From Anoplopoma fimbria (Eukaryota; Chordata; Actinopteri; Perciformes; Anoplopomatidae), in the NCBI RefSeq assembly GCF_027596085.1, contig NC_072472.1, forward strand, positions 21,905,552 to 21,969,551: a stretch of DNA of 64,000 nucleotides, read 5' to 3'. Below are positions 13,195-25,443 of this stretch, piece by piece; position 1 is the stretch's first letter; the number at the start of each line of letters is the position of its first letter. The notes beneath the pieces are model-generated. The model did no database searches, was not told the origin of the DNA, and saw nothing but the letters and a program-made list of their open reading frames with translations. The translations under genes were made by a program, and so were the position numbers.

Positions 13195-13452
13195 GTGAGT
13201 CTGTGAGCTTGATGAACTTTCATTTTATGGGAATGAATCTCAAGGCTCCTGCTGCAGTTTCTGTGAATGCCAGCTGAACTGAACCCTTTTGCTCCAGACT
13301 TTCCACTTACCGTCTGCGCTCAGTACAAGAGGCAAAAACACTTTGAGGTCAGTCCTGTTGTGTGATTGGCTTCACTTTCTACCATCTGAGACACGTTATG
13401 AACACTCAACATTTTCAGTCCTTCATTCAGTTATTTTGATACTTTGGCCATA

Positions 13453-13536
13453 ACCATTTGGCACAAACCCGTAGATCCGATCTTGTGGCAAATCTGACAG
13501 CACAAGCTCGCCTCTGTGGGTCTTTGTCATTGTGGT
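13453..13536 (+). ncRNA. mir99a: mir-99a precursor hairpin
   Basis: This is a microRNA gene. The 5p arm at 13466-13487 matches vertebrate miR-99a-5p over all 22 bases. It has the ACCCGUA seed and 'gatcttgtg' at its 3' side, which separates miR-99a from miR-100 (GAACUUGUG). The 3p arm at 13503-13524 pairs with it and matches miR-99a-3p apart from a few changes (cctctgtggg against human cuucuauggg). Flanks 'ccatttggca' and 'gtcattgtgg' extend the stem as in the human precursor. In animals the product is loaded into Argonaute and represses mRNAs; the mir-99/100 family is known for targeting mTOR and IGF1R transcripts. It lies about 260 bp after a well-formed splice donor at 13195 and about 0.6 kb before let-7c, so it is probably intronic and co-transcribed with let-7c. 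Confidence 0.97.
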
Positions 13537-13624
13537 GTGAACGTCGCCTTTTAACCCTTTTTTGGTCTTTTTGCTTTAGTAGCTCACACAGGTGAGAAAC
13601 CAGCTAGAGTATGCTCGATTTAAA

Positions 13625-13970
13625 TAGTGATCCAACCTAAAAAACCCAGACCAGTGTGGCCAACTCTTTTCCAATGGCAGTAGTTAGCAGCACTAGCTCC
13701 AAAAGTTGCTAAATCTAGCGAGAAAGTCGCCAAGTCAGCAACACTGAGAGGCCGTCCCTTTAGGCCTCCTTCCAAAGCTACTCGCCCAAAATGATCATTT
13801 TAAAGGTAAACAACCAACATAACTACTATTAGTACTCACAACTGTCAAGCTAGCAGCTTTTAGAAGATTATGGTGACGCGTAATGAGTGCGATCAGGCAG
13901 ACCGGCAGGTTGGTAGACAGGTAGCTGGGCCGTCCAATCATTTCATTACAGTCCTGTTTTGCAAGATTAC
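13625..13970 (+). repeat. Dispersed repeat next to mir-99a (copy 1)
   Basis: 'gatccaacctaaaaaaccca' + 'gaccagtgtggccaactctt' + 'ttccaatggcag' and the end 'ggccgtccaatcatttcatt' + 'acagtc' are shared with 61738-61910. The copy here is longer inside (about 340 bp against about 190 bp). It sits between mir-99a and let-7c, so the spacing of the two miRNAs was partly set by this insertion. Confidence 0.65.
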
Positions 13971-14092
13971 CAGCCCCAGCTTTAAACTTAAACCTTTGTG
14001 CTAAATAAGGATAAGCAAAGAGTTATTTGGGCTTAAGTTATGTGATATACTTCATTTAATAAAGAAAGAAAGTTGAAAAGTTGAAAATGTGT

Positions 14093-14176
14093 GCATCCGG
14101 GTTGAGGTAGTAGGTTGTATGGTTTAGAATTACACCCTGGGAGTTAACTGTACAACCTTCTAGCTTTCCTTGGAGT
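14093..14176 (+). ncRNA. let7c: let-7c precursor hairpin
   Basis: This is a microRNA gene. The 5p mature sequence at 14103-14124 starts TGAGGTAGTAGG and ends TTGTATGGTT; the G near the 3' end is diagnostic of let-7c rather than let-7a. The 3p strand at 14148-14169 (CTGTACAACCTT...TTTCC) matches let-7c-3p of the human let-7c locus on chromosome 21. The 84-nt hairpin, including the loop 'acaccctggg', agrees with the human precursor at almost every position; I notice one loop change (tagAatt for tagAgtt). let-7 family products repress growth and pluripotency genes such as lin28, ras and hmga2. Processing of let-7 precursors is blocked by Lin28, which acts on the preE loop region. It lies directly downstream of mir-99a on the same strand and is presumably cut from the same primary transcript. 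Confidence 0.98.
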
Positions 14177-17100
14177 ACACGTATGACATCAGCCTGTGCA
14201 GAAAATACTTCTGACGCAGTATGGACCTCTTCAGTAGCATTGCATTTTATAATGCCTCTGGGCAGTGATGTAACCTTTGCCCACCTGAGGATCTTGTTTC
14301 ATAGCTGACCTTTAGCCGTGGTCAGCCTGCCCGCTGCGGCTCAAAACCCTTAATTAGCGCTAGCTTGACGTATGCCGTATTTTTAGACATAATGCATTGT
14401 GGTCAGCCAGAGCCACCGCACTGCATCGATTGCATTGTGGTGTCCCTTTAACTGTAAAACACACAGAGCAAACACATGAGCAGTCTTCTCTCTACCCAGC
14501 CTTTAGATTCTAGAATAAACAGAGAGTTCAAATGAACTAACTATAATTTATTTATCGTCTCATTTGGAAATTGGCATTTTCCTTACTGAGGTGTAATTGT
14601 GCGGCAGAACCTATTTCACACAGTGATGGCTCCGCTCTTCAAACTGTTGCTCCTTCTTGGCGGCCTCAGCCCGTTCAGTCAGCACGGGGGCCCCGGCGTC
14701 AGTCCCTTGGGAGCTGCGCGCCCGACATTATGATGCACAGATGGTTCGATCACAAACAAAAAGTATGAAATATAATGATCACAATAAATCTGACCTGCCG
14801 TGTTTAACAAATTCTTTCCCGGTGACTTCCAAGCCCCGTGGATTTACAGCACTGCCGTTCGCTCATTACATTTGAATATTTTTATCAGGTTAGATACATT
14901 TCTCAGGGATTTGGGGCTTTATTATCATACCTTACATATTTAAAGCTGTTTGCCCCAAGCTGCCTCAGCAGTCAGGTTTCCCAGCGTGGGAGAAGCTGAA
15001 TGTTTATGCGTGGGGCCCTGGGCCTCATGATGTATCGTTCGCGGCTGCGTACAACCAGCATTTGTGATATGAGGTCTAGTTTCAGGTTGAAGCTCGCTCG
15101 GTGACACTGAAGTCTCTGTTTACTGTAGACTTGTCCACCAGGCTGAATGCGTCTGACTTCATCTCTGTCTGGCACAAAGCCACCGCTTGTAAAATGACTC
15201 CAAAGCATCACACAGGAGAAAAATGGCCTGGCAGATCGGCTCAGGATTTACCACAGTTTGTTACTCTTCGGGACGGCTTGATTTGAAATGCAGTTTGTGC
15301 AGCTTGCGTTGTTGCAATTTCTCCTACAGTTCTTTATCATTGTGACAGTGTTTTCTTGGTTTGATGGATGAAGCTGCTTTTGTTGTGTTTAGGACCGGGG
15401 CTGAGTGGATGGCCTCTCTGCAACCTTTTTCATTTATCCAATTAGCTCTTAGGTTTGGAGTGGGTTAGATTGCATCTTTTTTCTTTTTTCATGGTGTTTG
15501 ATGCTCAGTTTCCACTGAACCGGCCTCGTACCAAGCCAGATGTGTTTTCTACTTTAGATTTTAAATCAAACGTGTAGTCATTTTCGGTAATCTCTAAAGG
15601 CTCAGTTCGTCTTCTGTTTGGCTAAAGGCAGAGAATTATAACACAGTGGGGCTCTTCATTTTACAGCCGTATCATGCTCATCTTTACTTTCATACTTGTC
15701 TTTTGGGTTTCTGCTTGTTAACATGCCTTAATGTTAAAAGAACAAATTATTTTCTTATACTGTCAGTATAAATACACCTGTATTCAGTCTCTGTCTGAAA
15801 CGCTCCGTTTTAGTGCCTGTCTCTTTAAGCCCCATTCCGAAAAAGCTGCTTTGATGGGATTGTGGGAAAAATATGGGGCACTTTTGCAAAGGTAGTTCTG
15901 AAGCCTTAGGTTGGGATACTCAGATGGGGGTCAGCGTATTCAAATTAGTCTGCATGTGACTAAGGAAGGGGAGCCAAATCTGATTGGCTTGTTGAATCAC
16001 ATGTTATCTGATCCAGGCAGCCCAGAAAAAAACTGACTGGGTTGTCTTATTTCCCAGTTTGAAGTAGTGACCTTTTCATTCACAATATGTCCCTTTTAAC
16101 AAACAGACCAGTCTTTTTCATTTTTTTTATTTACAAAGGTTAGATTGAAACCATCTCGGGCACGTAACCCTGGAAAATCCCCTTATTTGTTTCCTACCAG
16201 TGCAGATATCGAATGTGATTAATTGGAAGCAGCTATTTTTAGATCATGAGTAATGAAATCAGGAGTGATACTAACACCTCTATTGAAGCTCGGTGATCCT
16301 GCTCAGCCTCCCAATCGCAAACAGAGTCATTGTCATCAAACAAGTTTCTGTGAGGGAATACGATCCCGGTAAATCCCTGGAAACCCAAGAACCCCTTTTA
16401 TCTCCTGTTTTGCAACCCTGCAGTCAGGAAGCTCAGGCCTCCTCATTCAACCCGACATCTCCAGGGCTCACGTCACCGCAGCGCTGACCCACTCGTATGA
16501 AAAATATTCGAATAACTGCTGACAAGTGGACACAGAGAGAATATCATGCACTTCAAATGAAAGAACTATAGGCAGGAACAAATGCTTTATTTGATAAGAA
16601 ACAGATCATTTATTTTACAGTTTTGCTAAAATAAAAAGTCCGCCCTCCCTCTTCAGCTCTCACAAGATAAACAGAGCACGGAGAGTCCAGATGTGGATTG
16701 CTGGGGTTTACTTTAAAACTGTGATTTTCTCATCTATCCTCAACTCTGAACCCCAATCGCTCCTCCAGATGTGTAGGAGAAAGAATCATGCTGCCTCAGT
16801 GCTCCCCTGTCCAGCTGCCCAAGGCAGCGCGGCTAAAAGTCATTGGTTCCAGCTGGGCCTTCATTTATGGGATGGTTGAACAAATAAATTATGGGATTAG
16901 ATAGGGGCGGTTTAGGCTCGGTCCCCAATGCCTTAACAGCCACTTTGAGAAGTTCGTTGGCCAGAAGTCTCAAGGTCCTTCAGCTGACTTTAAGAATTAA
17001 TAAAATAAAGATTGTTTTTATTGAATTTGGTGGGGTCCAAATTATGTGTGGCAGAAAACGCTGGCAATGTCACGAAGCGCGACGGTGACTCAACGAGAAA

Positions 17101-17450
17101 CAACAAGAGCAGTCAACCTGCATGCACGTACGATAGTGTCTATTGCACTTATAATATCTGCCTCATTTCATTACATTCTTGTTTTAAAAGCTGTTCTTAA
17201 AAACACAACGATAAATCTCCTCGGGTTATAAAAGCAGGAACACACGGTGCACAAAGTCAGTTTATTTCCAGGATGCGGTATAAACATTTTGTTCACATTG
17301 CAGATTACACATGTGCTTTTTTCTTCAGAAATATGGGAAACCGTATATATACAGGAAATGACCCTGGCACTCAAGGGTGATATACTTTCTGTTAGTTTCT
17401 CTCCCTAAAATCCATCACAGGGAGTGACACTCAGGCAATTGTAAAAACGG
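14177..17450. other. Intronic or intergenic DNA after let-7c
   Basis: No gene, RNA hairpin of a known family or repeat is recognised. It is mostly unique sequence. Confidence 0.5.
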
Positions 17451-17650
17451 CCAATCACCGCTTGCCTCTGCAACTGCTTCGCGAGCCCTGATTGGCTATC
17501 CTGCTCTTGATGTCACTGCCTGGTGGGGACCTTAGTTACAAATCGTCTGAGACCAGAACGCTGTCGGTTCTGGCCGGGCCGGCTCAACCAACTCTTTAAA
17601 AGTCTCACCCCCCTATAAAAGCGAGCAGCCCCGAGCACTATTTCTTCCCG
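17451..17650 (+). promoter_or_regulatory. Candidate TATA promoter between let-7c and mir-125b
   Basis: The textbook box TATAAAA(G) occurs at 17614-17620 in a GC-rich setting (cccccctataaaagcgagca). A CCAAT box lies at 17451-17455 and an inverted one (ATTGG) at 17491-17495. An initiator-like 'gcactatttctt' about 23-30 bp downstream would be the start region, near 17640-17645. Because it lies 3.4 kb after let-7c and 4.4 kb before mir-125b on their strand, it could start a primary transcript carrying mir-125b alone. No expression evidence is available. Confidence 0.3.
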
Positions 17651-19430
17651 AAAAACATATTCCCTTAATGTGCTCGGGTTAATGGCAAATGAATAATCAT
17701 AACACAGCGATGGCAGACGGTGGGGGGGTGTCATTGATCTGTCTGGAATCAGCCCCGCTCCGCCTGCCGCATCAGCCACTCTCCCCCTATTGATACGCTC
17801 TTGCCCCTTAACCCCTGGGACAGATCAATGGCATTGATCGGAGAAGGGCAGGGACAAGGGCAGGATCTGCTGACTGGCCCGACAGCTAGTGTGACAAGAC
17901 ATGATCGTCATTAATGTCCCGCTGGCTGGCTGGCTGGCTGGCAAGGCGCTGTGCATCACATATATCCTGCCTCCCCCTCCCTCTCCTCCCCCTCCTCCAC
18001 CTCCTCCTCCACCCCTCCTACATCTGCTGCTCCATGTTCTCATTCTGCACTGACTGAGATAAGTCCATTGTTTCGATACCTGTCTGATGCCTTGCCTGGT
18101 ATCCTTTGCGCTGATACGCATCTCTGGGCCGCTCTGAGATATTTCGACGAACTGAAAGTGTCATGCCGCATAACGTCTCGCGGCTCGTTGTGCGTGTTAC
18201 TTACCGATCGCAACAGAGCCGGTCCTATTTTTTGAGGGGAGGGTGTTTTGAAAAGCTCTGTCTCTGTACAAATCAAAACCAGCGAATTAGTTGGCGCTCC
18301 AACTCCCAGCGACGTGGTTCTCCGATCGATGGCAAACCCCCACAATGATAAAATACCCTGCGTTCCCCGATCCCCACCGCCTCTCTGAAAATGTCTCGTT
18401 GGTACGTAACGCCGACCATTGCCTTCCATTTGCTCTCGTGGGCCAATTTTATCACGTTAACGGGTTCTATTACAAGTCTAGACTGGAAACGAAGCGGGTC
18501 ATGTTTGTGTGTGTGTGGAGGGGTGATGGGCGGGATGCGGCGACAGCTCCAGACTCTGCAGTGACACGGCTGTAATGGAGCTGATTGATCACCTATATGG
18601 CCGCCTGCTGGCCCCGCTGGCTTTAGCATACAGCAAACTACTCCCCCTCCCCCGTCTCTGCGTCACCGCCGCCATCACCGAGCCAATCTGCAAAGACCTA
18701 CCATCCCCCATAGACTTCAACCTGGCCACGGTTTTGACATTGGCTGCAGGATTCACTTCTACAGCTCCTCGACATTGGGCTCGCCCCGCTTCTTTGCTGT
18801 TCTGTGGAATAGAAAGGTGCAGACGCGTTTACCCAACATTCTTTTTTCCATTTCTGCCTTTTCTGCGTTGAGTTAAAAAAACAAAAAAAGCTTTCCATTT
18901 GAATTAAAGGGCATAATCAATCAATGATAACATTTGCAGATCTCCCTCCCTTCCCCCTCCATGTCACACAGGGTCATAACCCTAATCTATCCAGGGTGTT
19001 GAGGGTGATTAAACTCTAAGATTAGAACAAGCTGTCAAGGGCAGATCTCACTCAGACAGAAGGAGAAAAAAATACATTTTACTTTCTACAGCCTGGCCCC
19101 CACAGTTTAATTGTATAAATTATCGCACACTAAAAAAATAAATAAAACATTTATCCCATTTGCAGTCTCTTAGAATAGCTGTGTGCATTAGTGAAGCTCT
19201 TGTTCATACTCAAAGTGGTTCATACTCTGAAATAAAAATGAACGCTGAAAAGAACACTATTTTCTCTTTTGTTATATGTGACCCTGCAGGATATGTTCAC
19301 ATATTATCTTTCATAGCTGTGGGTATAAGTGTATATGATAAGTGTTCAGCTGGCAGTCCACAGTATGGTGACATTGTTACAATAGGTAAAGGCCCTCGTG
19401 TGTGTTCTTGTGGTGCTGAGGTGGCAGCAG

Positions 19431-19546
<116 letters not shown>

Positions 19547-21277
19547 TCGGTTAGTTAAGAGAAAGACACAAATTTGGAGATACTAACTAAAAAATGATAT
19601 TCTTGACAAACAGAAGATGTGAGTCCAGTGATTACAGGACCACATCACTGTCTGTGTTTGTGTTTGTCTTTCTCTGTCCTGGGTATGTCTGTCCTTTGTT
19701 CGTTGAGTTTGTGTGTGTGTCGTCCGTCTCCGATAACTGTTTGCAATTTTGTATCGCAGCCTTTATCTGTTGATTAGTGTTTGTGTGTGTTTTTCAAGTG
19801 AGCGTGCAAGCTAAATTTGTGTTACACTCCGCATTACAAGACGAGGGGATCACCACGGCGCATCCTCCTCCATGGCCAACCGGTTCGCTGCAGCAAGTGT
19901 GTGTGTGTGTGTGTGTGTGTGCGCCGCTGGAAACGAGAAGAAATTGATCAGCACAGGGAGGAACGTGTTCGCCAGCAAAGGCTGGATGGAGGGTGTGTGT
20001 GAGAGAGAGAGAGAGGGGGAGAGAAAGAGCGAGGGCTGTCGCTGCAGACTCCTGCTGCAGTATCTCACTTTGGGCAAGCAGCTGCATACAGGGAGTAACA
20101 GACAAGCGAGACGAGCAGACAGGTACAGACCTGGCGCGATGGGAGGGGACGGGTGGGGAGATAGAGGTAGAGGGCAGGAGATGCTGGAGAGGCAGGGCTT
20201 GGGGGGGGGATTGGGTGGAAGGGTCAAAAGTGGGAGGAGAGGGGGTGAGAGCGAAAGGTAGCAGGATGCGGCTGGAGGAAGCAAAGATTTTTGGCTTTAT
20301 TTTTCTTCTTCTGCAGTGGCAGGCGTTGGACCTGTGGCGATAGAGGGGAGAGGTGGAAAAATGAAAGTAAAGCGGGGGGGGGGGGGGGGGTAGATGACAG
20401 TGTCACGACGTGGCTGATGTCCTAGTGTCTGGAGCAGTGAGGAGGAAGGGGAGGAGGAGGAGTGGTGGCGCGGGGTTAAGATGCTGAGATGGAGCTGACA
20501 ATGCAAGCGCCGGGATCGAGTAATGCTCTGTGCTGGGGGTCGGGGGGGGTCCCACCTCACTGACCTGCGTCTGGCTGCAGCCTCCCGCGGACACCTCGCC
20601 CCCCCCCCCATCTCTTTCTTTCACCCCTCTTTTTCCCCCTCCTATGGCTGCCCCTTTTTCCCTCTGCTCATCCTCAGCTCTGAGGCGGATAACAAAAGGC
20701 GTAGTCGGCTGCAGACAGAGGAGCGAGCGTGCCAGTCAACGCGTCAGGGCGGCGCGGAGAATTCGTTTCCGGAAGCCTCCGCTTTGCCCGGCGTTCCCCA
20801 GAGAGAAGGAGACAGTCAGAGACATCTATCCAAATCATTTTTTTTTTCTAGTCTGAGGGGGTGGAGTTGTGAGGTGGGTGGCAGGACGGGGGTGGTGGGG
20901 GTTTGAGGGTGAATGGGGGGCAGTCAGTGGTGTGTTTGGGGACATGACAAAAACGACGTGGGACTGTTTTCAACATTACTTTGTTCATATTCACCGCAGT
21001 TTGGCATTTTCATGTTGCTCCGTTCATGTTTTAGTTTCTTCCGATCAAACAGTGCCTAAAGCTTTTTTCCTTTTTGTATATTTTTTTTGACAGATCCGGT
21101 TCATGTCTGTTGCCCTCGACAACTTATCAGCTCGCCAGGCTTGCCGCCGTGGCGGCATAGTTCGGCGGGTAGGCGGTAGGGGTCCAGCGTCGAGGGTGTT
21201 CCAGTCAGCGTGGAGTTTTAACTGTGTTCTCGTTGATGCAGAGCGTGTGCATGCATTTTTTTTGTTTTTTATTTATT

Positions 21278-21337
21278 TATATATATATATAGATCTATAT
21301 ATAGATCTATATCTATATCTATATATAGATATATATA
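21278..21337. repeat. AT-rich palindromic tract
   Basis: Alternating tatatagatctatata units read nearly the same on both strands over about 60 bp, 0.65 kb upstream of mir-125b. Confidence 0.8.
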
Positions 21338-21989
21338 ACGTTATCACTGTTCGGCCCCTGTGGTGGAAAGCCAGAGGCTGAGCCTGCTAGGTGGCTCTCT
21401 GCGTCCAGCCGGTCAGTGCAGAAGGGTCTGTGTCCAGCCGCCAAATGTAGACTGATGATCAGCCGATGCTCTTTAGGACAAAGAGCCCCGGCTGCTTAGC
21501 TGGGGGGGGGGCTTTTCCTCTCCCAGCACAAAGGCTAGTTAGCACAGAGCAGGCTCGTCCGTCTGTCTGAGCCTCTGCTTCTGTCTGGGTGCTGCGATGA
21601 AGATCATTTAAGTCTGACTGAATTTCCCCAGCATCTAACCTCTTTGTCTGCCTTTTTTCATCTCTGTTCTCCGTTGTCGTCATGTGGTATTTAGTGAGTG
21701 TAAGCTGAGAATGTTTCTACCTCTGCATGTCTTTGTGCCGAACCTTTGAAATAAGTCATCTGCGGTGGAGGAACATGGAAACCCTTTTTCTCCGTCCAGG
21801 ACACAGACTGGTTTTTTTTATGTCCGGTATACTACAAAGCCGTCGTGGCTGTGGGTGCCTTTGGGAAGAGATTGGGTACTTTTCAGTCACAGTGGTTGAT
21901 GAAGGGGCAGAATGTGTGTGAGGGAGAGAGGGAAGGTGTCGATGCCACTCGGCGCCCTGCAGCCGACTGCGGCTCCTCAGTAGACTCTG

Positions 21990-22078
21990 TCGTACTTCAC
22001 CTGCTCCCTGAGACCCTAACTTGTGAGCTCTCTTGATAAAAAATCACGGGTTAGGCTCTTGGGACGCGGGCGGACGGC
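21990..22078 (+). ncRNA. mir125b: mir-125b precursor hairpin
   Basis: This is a microRNA gene. The 5p mature sequence at 22005-22026 (TCCCTGAGACCC...TTGTGA) is identical to miR-125b-5p, the vertebrate lin-4 homologue. The 3p arm at 22044-22065 (tcacgggttaggctcttggg ending in ac) is a mix of the known passenger strands. 'ACGGGTTAGGCTCTTGGGA' is the mir-125b-1 type, while the terminal 'ggac' followed by 'gcggg..ggacgg' recalls mir-125b-2. The loop is short (ctctcttgataaaaaa). It sits about 7.8 kb downstream of let-7c on the same strand and completes the mir-99/let-7/mir-125 trio. miR-125b is known to repress p53-pathway and differentiation genes. Which paralogue this is cannot be settled from the hairpin alone. 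The order and the let-7c partner favour the human chromosome 21 type (mir-125b-2). Confidence 0.97.
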
Positions 22079-25000
22079 ACAATCGACTTTCTACCGAATG
22101 TTCCCGAGGGTGGAGTCGGAGTGAAGCATCAACTGATTTACCGCTAGAAATGTCCACGCTGTAGGGACGACGCAGAGGACGGCAGAGTGAGTGGAAACAT
22201 GAAAAGGAACGAAGCTGAGTGTCAATAAAGAGCACGTTTGTTGGATTAAAACTGATTGAACTATATATGAGAATGGGCATGTTTGGTATTGCCGCATATT
22301 TTAGTTTTTTTTCCAAAATCAAGAACGGCTTTCATGATCTCGCCGTTGCCATCGCCATAGAACGGAAAACGCTAGGCACCGTGCAGAGGGCCGACATCTC
22401 TCTTGGTGTCAGCATCTTTGTTTGAATCCCATTCAGTAAACTCATGATCTGATTAGGAATGGCAGGACACCAACCACTCCTTACCCACCACACCCCAGAC
22501 CGGTGCTGATTAACCCCTGTCAGCACCACAGCACAGTATCGCAGAGACCCAGCCCATACATGTGATCCTCCATTACAGAGCCAGTCGTCCTGCATTAGCT
22601 CACTCCGGCTTCATTCAGACGCCACAGGAGAAGCGTGAAACGATGCCACATCTGCTGCTGCTGCTGCTGCTGATTCCACATTCAAACCAGTCTAATACAT
22701 ATATTTAACAGTTTTCCTTTCGCTAACTTAATCCCTCCACAGCAGCTAACTCGACTATGTACCCCTCGTTTCTTTTCTTTCGCGTTTTTGTTTTTTTTAC
22801 ACACGTCATGTTAAACATTTCTCAGCCAGCATAAGAAAGTGAAAATATACAATAAGATTATATAAGATTATAATATTGTTTTCCAAAATGAATATCAAAA
22901 TGTAACAAATCAATTAGAAATAGTCATTTAAAAAAGCAAGTTCCAAAGTTTTTAACATAGTAATTTGCAAATTTACGGAACCCCCAAGTACAAAGGCCAA
23001 ATATGCAGTTTTCAAAAAATATATATTATCACAATTTGTTTTAATATAAACTGAAATGGTTAAAAAAATCCACATGCATCATGGATTGATTTAAAAAGTA
23101 TATATAAATTGTATTTAAAGTGAATGACAGAAAGTGTCCTATAAAGTTACTGACTGTGTTGAAATGAGACACACAGGAATCTCAGTGTGTAAATGAAAAT
23201 CAATGAGCAGACTTTTAAATTGTTTAATCAGTTCCACGGGAATTTGGCCGCTTTTCTAATTAAATCATTTCTGTTGAGATGTTCCATCGTCATGAAATGT
23301 CACAACCAAATGAATCGATATTTCAACTGGAGGACGACTCAGACAGACGTTGTGATTCAGCGAGACGAGCTGGTAAAAACGACAAGATGGAACATAGAAT
23401 AGAGAATGAAAATATTGGACTGCTCTCTTATCAACACAAGTACAATAAATTAGGCCCGCTGCAGAAAAATTGGTTCTTTTCCTTTATGCAATTCAAAGGT
23501 GTGACTTCTTTCACCATTACAGCTTGACCTGATTTTTTTTAACTTTTCCTTTTTCCCAAGGCAGCACGCTTTTCTGAAAACCTAATTTCTGCTAAATTAC
23601 CCATATTAGGAAAGCAGTTGAAAACAATAGATTTTCTCTCTAATACTCTGCTCTCCATCCCTCTCCCAGTCTCCCCTCGCTCCTTAATTATGTTTTTTTT
23701 TTCCTTTTACGTCTCCCCGTTTGGTTTCACACTGAACAATGCCGATGCCAACTAATCAGTCTGTGCCTGTGCCACGGAGCCCCCAGCAACAGCTGAAGGA
23801 GCGCCGTGCCCCCATGAATACCAAACAGCACAGGCACAGTGCGACAAGTGCTGAGCAGTCAGACGCAGCGCAGCCAGAGCCGAGCTGGTGCCCACAAAAA
23901 CAGCCAGACAGTTTTATTAGGGTCTGTCTGACACGCAGCAAAGTCTGGCAACACCCGAGCCCACTGATGAAATCCTCACCGCTCACCCCCACTCTCCCCC
24001 CCTCACCCAAACAGTAACAAAGCAGCATGCTCAGAGCAATCCGCCAAGGATCCAATAAATATCACCCTGTAAAAAAAACGGGCTGCCGGCTAGTTTAGTA
24101 ACTCTGCTGAACGGGGAATACAGACTTTGTTCAAAGTCAAACCGGTTCTCAATAAGACACTGCTTCATTGATCTCTTTTGTGCCGTCCACACATTACACT
24201 GCATCGGACACAACAGGGGCAAAAAAACCTGCAAGCGTTTTCTGTTAAAGCTCCAATTTGATTGACTTATTTAAAAAAAAAAAAAGCATTTAAAAATTAA
24301 TTCACTTTAGCATCTTTGACCTTTTGAGCACAATGTAGATGCTAAGGGTTGACAAATAATGTTTTTTCACCAATGCCAGATCCAGAATCCTGTTTCATTC
24401 AATCAGTGACAGCCGGGTATTAATTACCGTATTAAATGTGAACATATTCAACACTAGAATGGGTTTATTTCAAACAGGAGCAGTGCTTGTGATTTTGGGT
24501 TGTCCTGGAAATGTCTTTTGATTTTCGCAGTCCCAGTAAACCTGGAAGTGGTTGTCAAGGTCACTTTACTCAACAGCAGGTTGCGAGCTGTTTATGTCCT
24601 TCAACGACATCATTTATGCGCTGTGTTTACACAGAGCCAGGTCATTATTTGACAAAAATAAAATTTCTGAATTAGTTCCTATTAAGACGGGAGAAAACTT
24701 GACATAGTGTGATAGTGGAATCAATTCAAAAGCTGAATTTATTGAAGGGATCAAGATGCAGAAATTTAGCTTTTGCTTAATTTTTTGAAGTGTCTCAGTA
24801 TTAAATAATGTAAATATGGAGCAATACGCTTGATCATTAAACGTCCTAAATAAACAGCGTTCCCAGTGCGGTTTCCACGCTCAGCTCGTCCTCAACTTCC
24901 TGCAGGAAGGATGGACTCAGACGTTGAATAGGTGCAGATAAACCAAAGGCTCCAGCTGACGGACCCGAGTGTGAGCCAGAGATTACACTCCATTGTTCAG

Positions 25001-25167
25001 AGGTGGTCATGTAGCACGCTGCGCCGCCACGCCGCTCCACGATAAAAGTAATAAGGGGACAGATTAACGCTCATCCCCCGCATTTGGATTCGGGGCTGAC
25101 ATGGAAATCAGATGGATTTAGTGAATTACAGGACTTGTTTTATTTTTTCTATTTAAATTTTTCGTAG
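22079..25167. other. Non-coding DNA downstream of mir-125b
   Basis: No gene is seen. A strongly AT-rich stretch lies at 22800-23120. Confidence 0.5.
22652..22672 (+). repeat. (CTG)7 repeat
   Basis: Seven CTG units about 0.6 kb after mir-125b. Confidence 0.9.
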
Positions 25168-25261
25168 CGTCGACCGTCAGGTTCTGTTGTGTGCTGAAGC
25201 AGCTCAGTGTTCAGTGGATCTCTTATCGCAGTGGGACGGGGGAGGAGGCGGGGGGCGTCAG
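25168..25261 (+). ncRNA. Weak candidate exon between mir-125b and the microexon
   Basis: The acceptor is a T-rich tract (tttctatttaaatttttcg followed by tag) with AG at 25166-25167. The donor is GTCAG|GTATGC at 25262. The 94-nt insert is GC-rich and has a G-rich 3' half (gggggaggaggcggggggcg). The donor is less canonical than those at 12577, 13195, 26754 and 27372. A (CA)37 tract begins about 100 bp downstream. It is listed because it lies on the host strand, but it may be chance. Confidence 0.2.
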
Positions 25262-25359
25262 GTATGCCTGATAGAGGAGCAGTGTGGAGAGGTGGGGGGT
25301 GGGGGTGGGGGGCGTCTGAGTTTCCAGACACTGCGGCAGGAGGCCAGACAGTCACCTGA

Positions 25360-25364
<5 letters not shown>

Positions 25365-25438
<74 letters not shown>
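25365..25438 (+). repeat. (CA)37 microsatellite
   Basis: 74 bp of CA, followed by CATA variants to about 25465. Confidence 0.97.

Positions 25439-25443
<5 letters not shown>

Noticed and set aside
13580..13592. 13-nt exon candidate (tttag ... ACAG|GTGAGA) between mir-99a and let-7c
   Set aside because: Too short to trust, with a weak tract, and it would place an exon next to the miRNA hairpin.
18575..18871. 98-codon plus-strand frame starting MELIDHLYGRLL
   Set aside because: No family resemblance and no splice context or poly(A) signal. It lies in a GC-rich block where frames stay open by chance.
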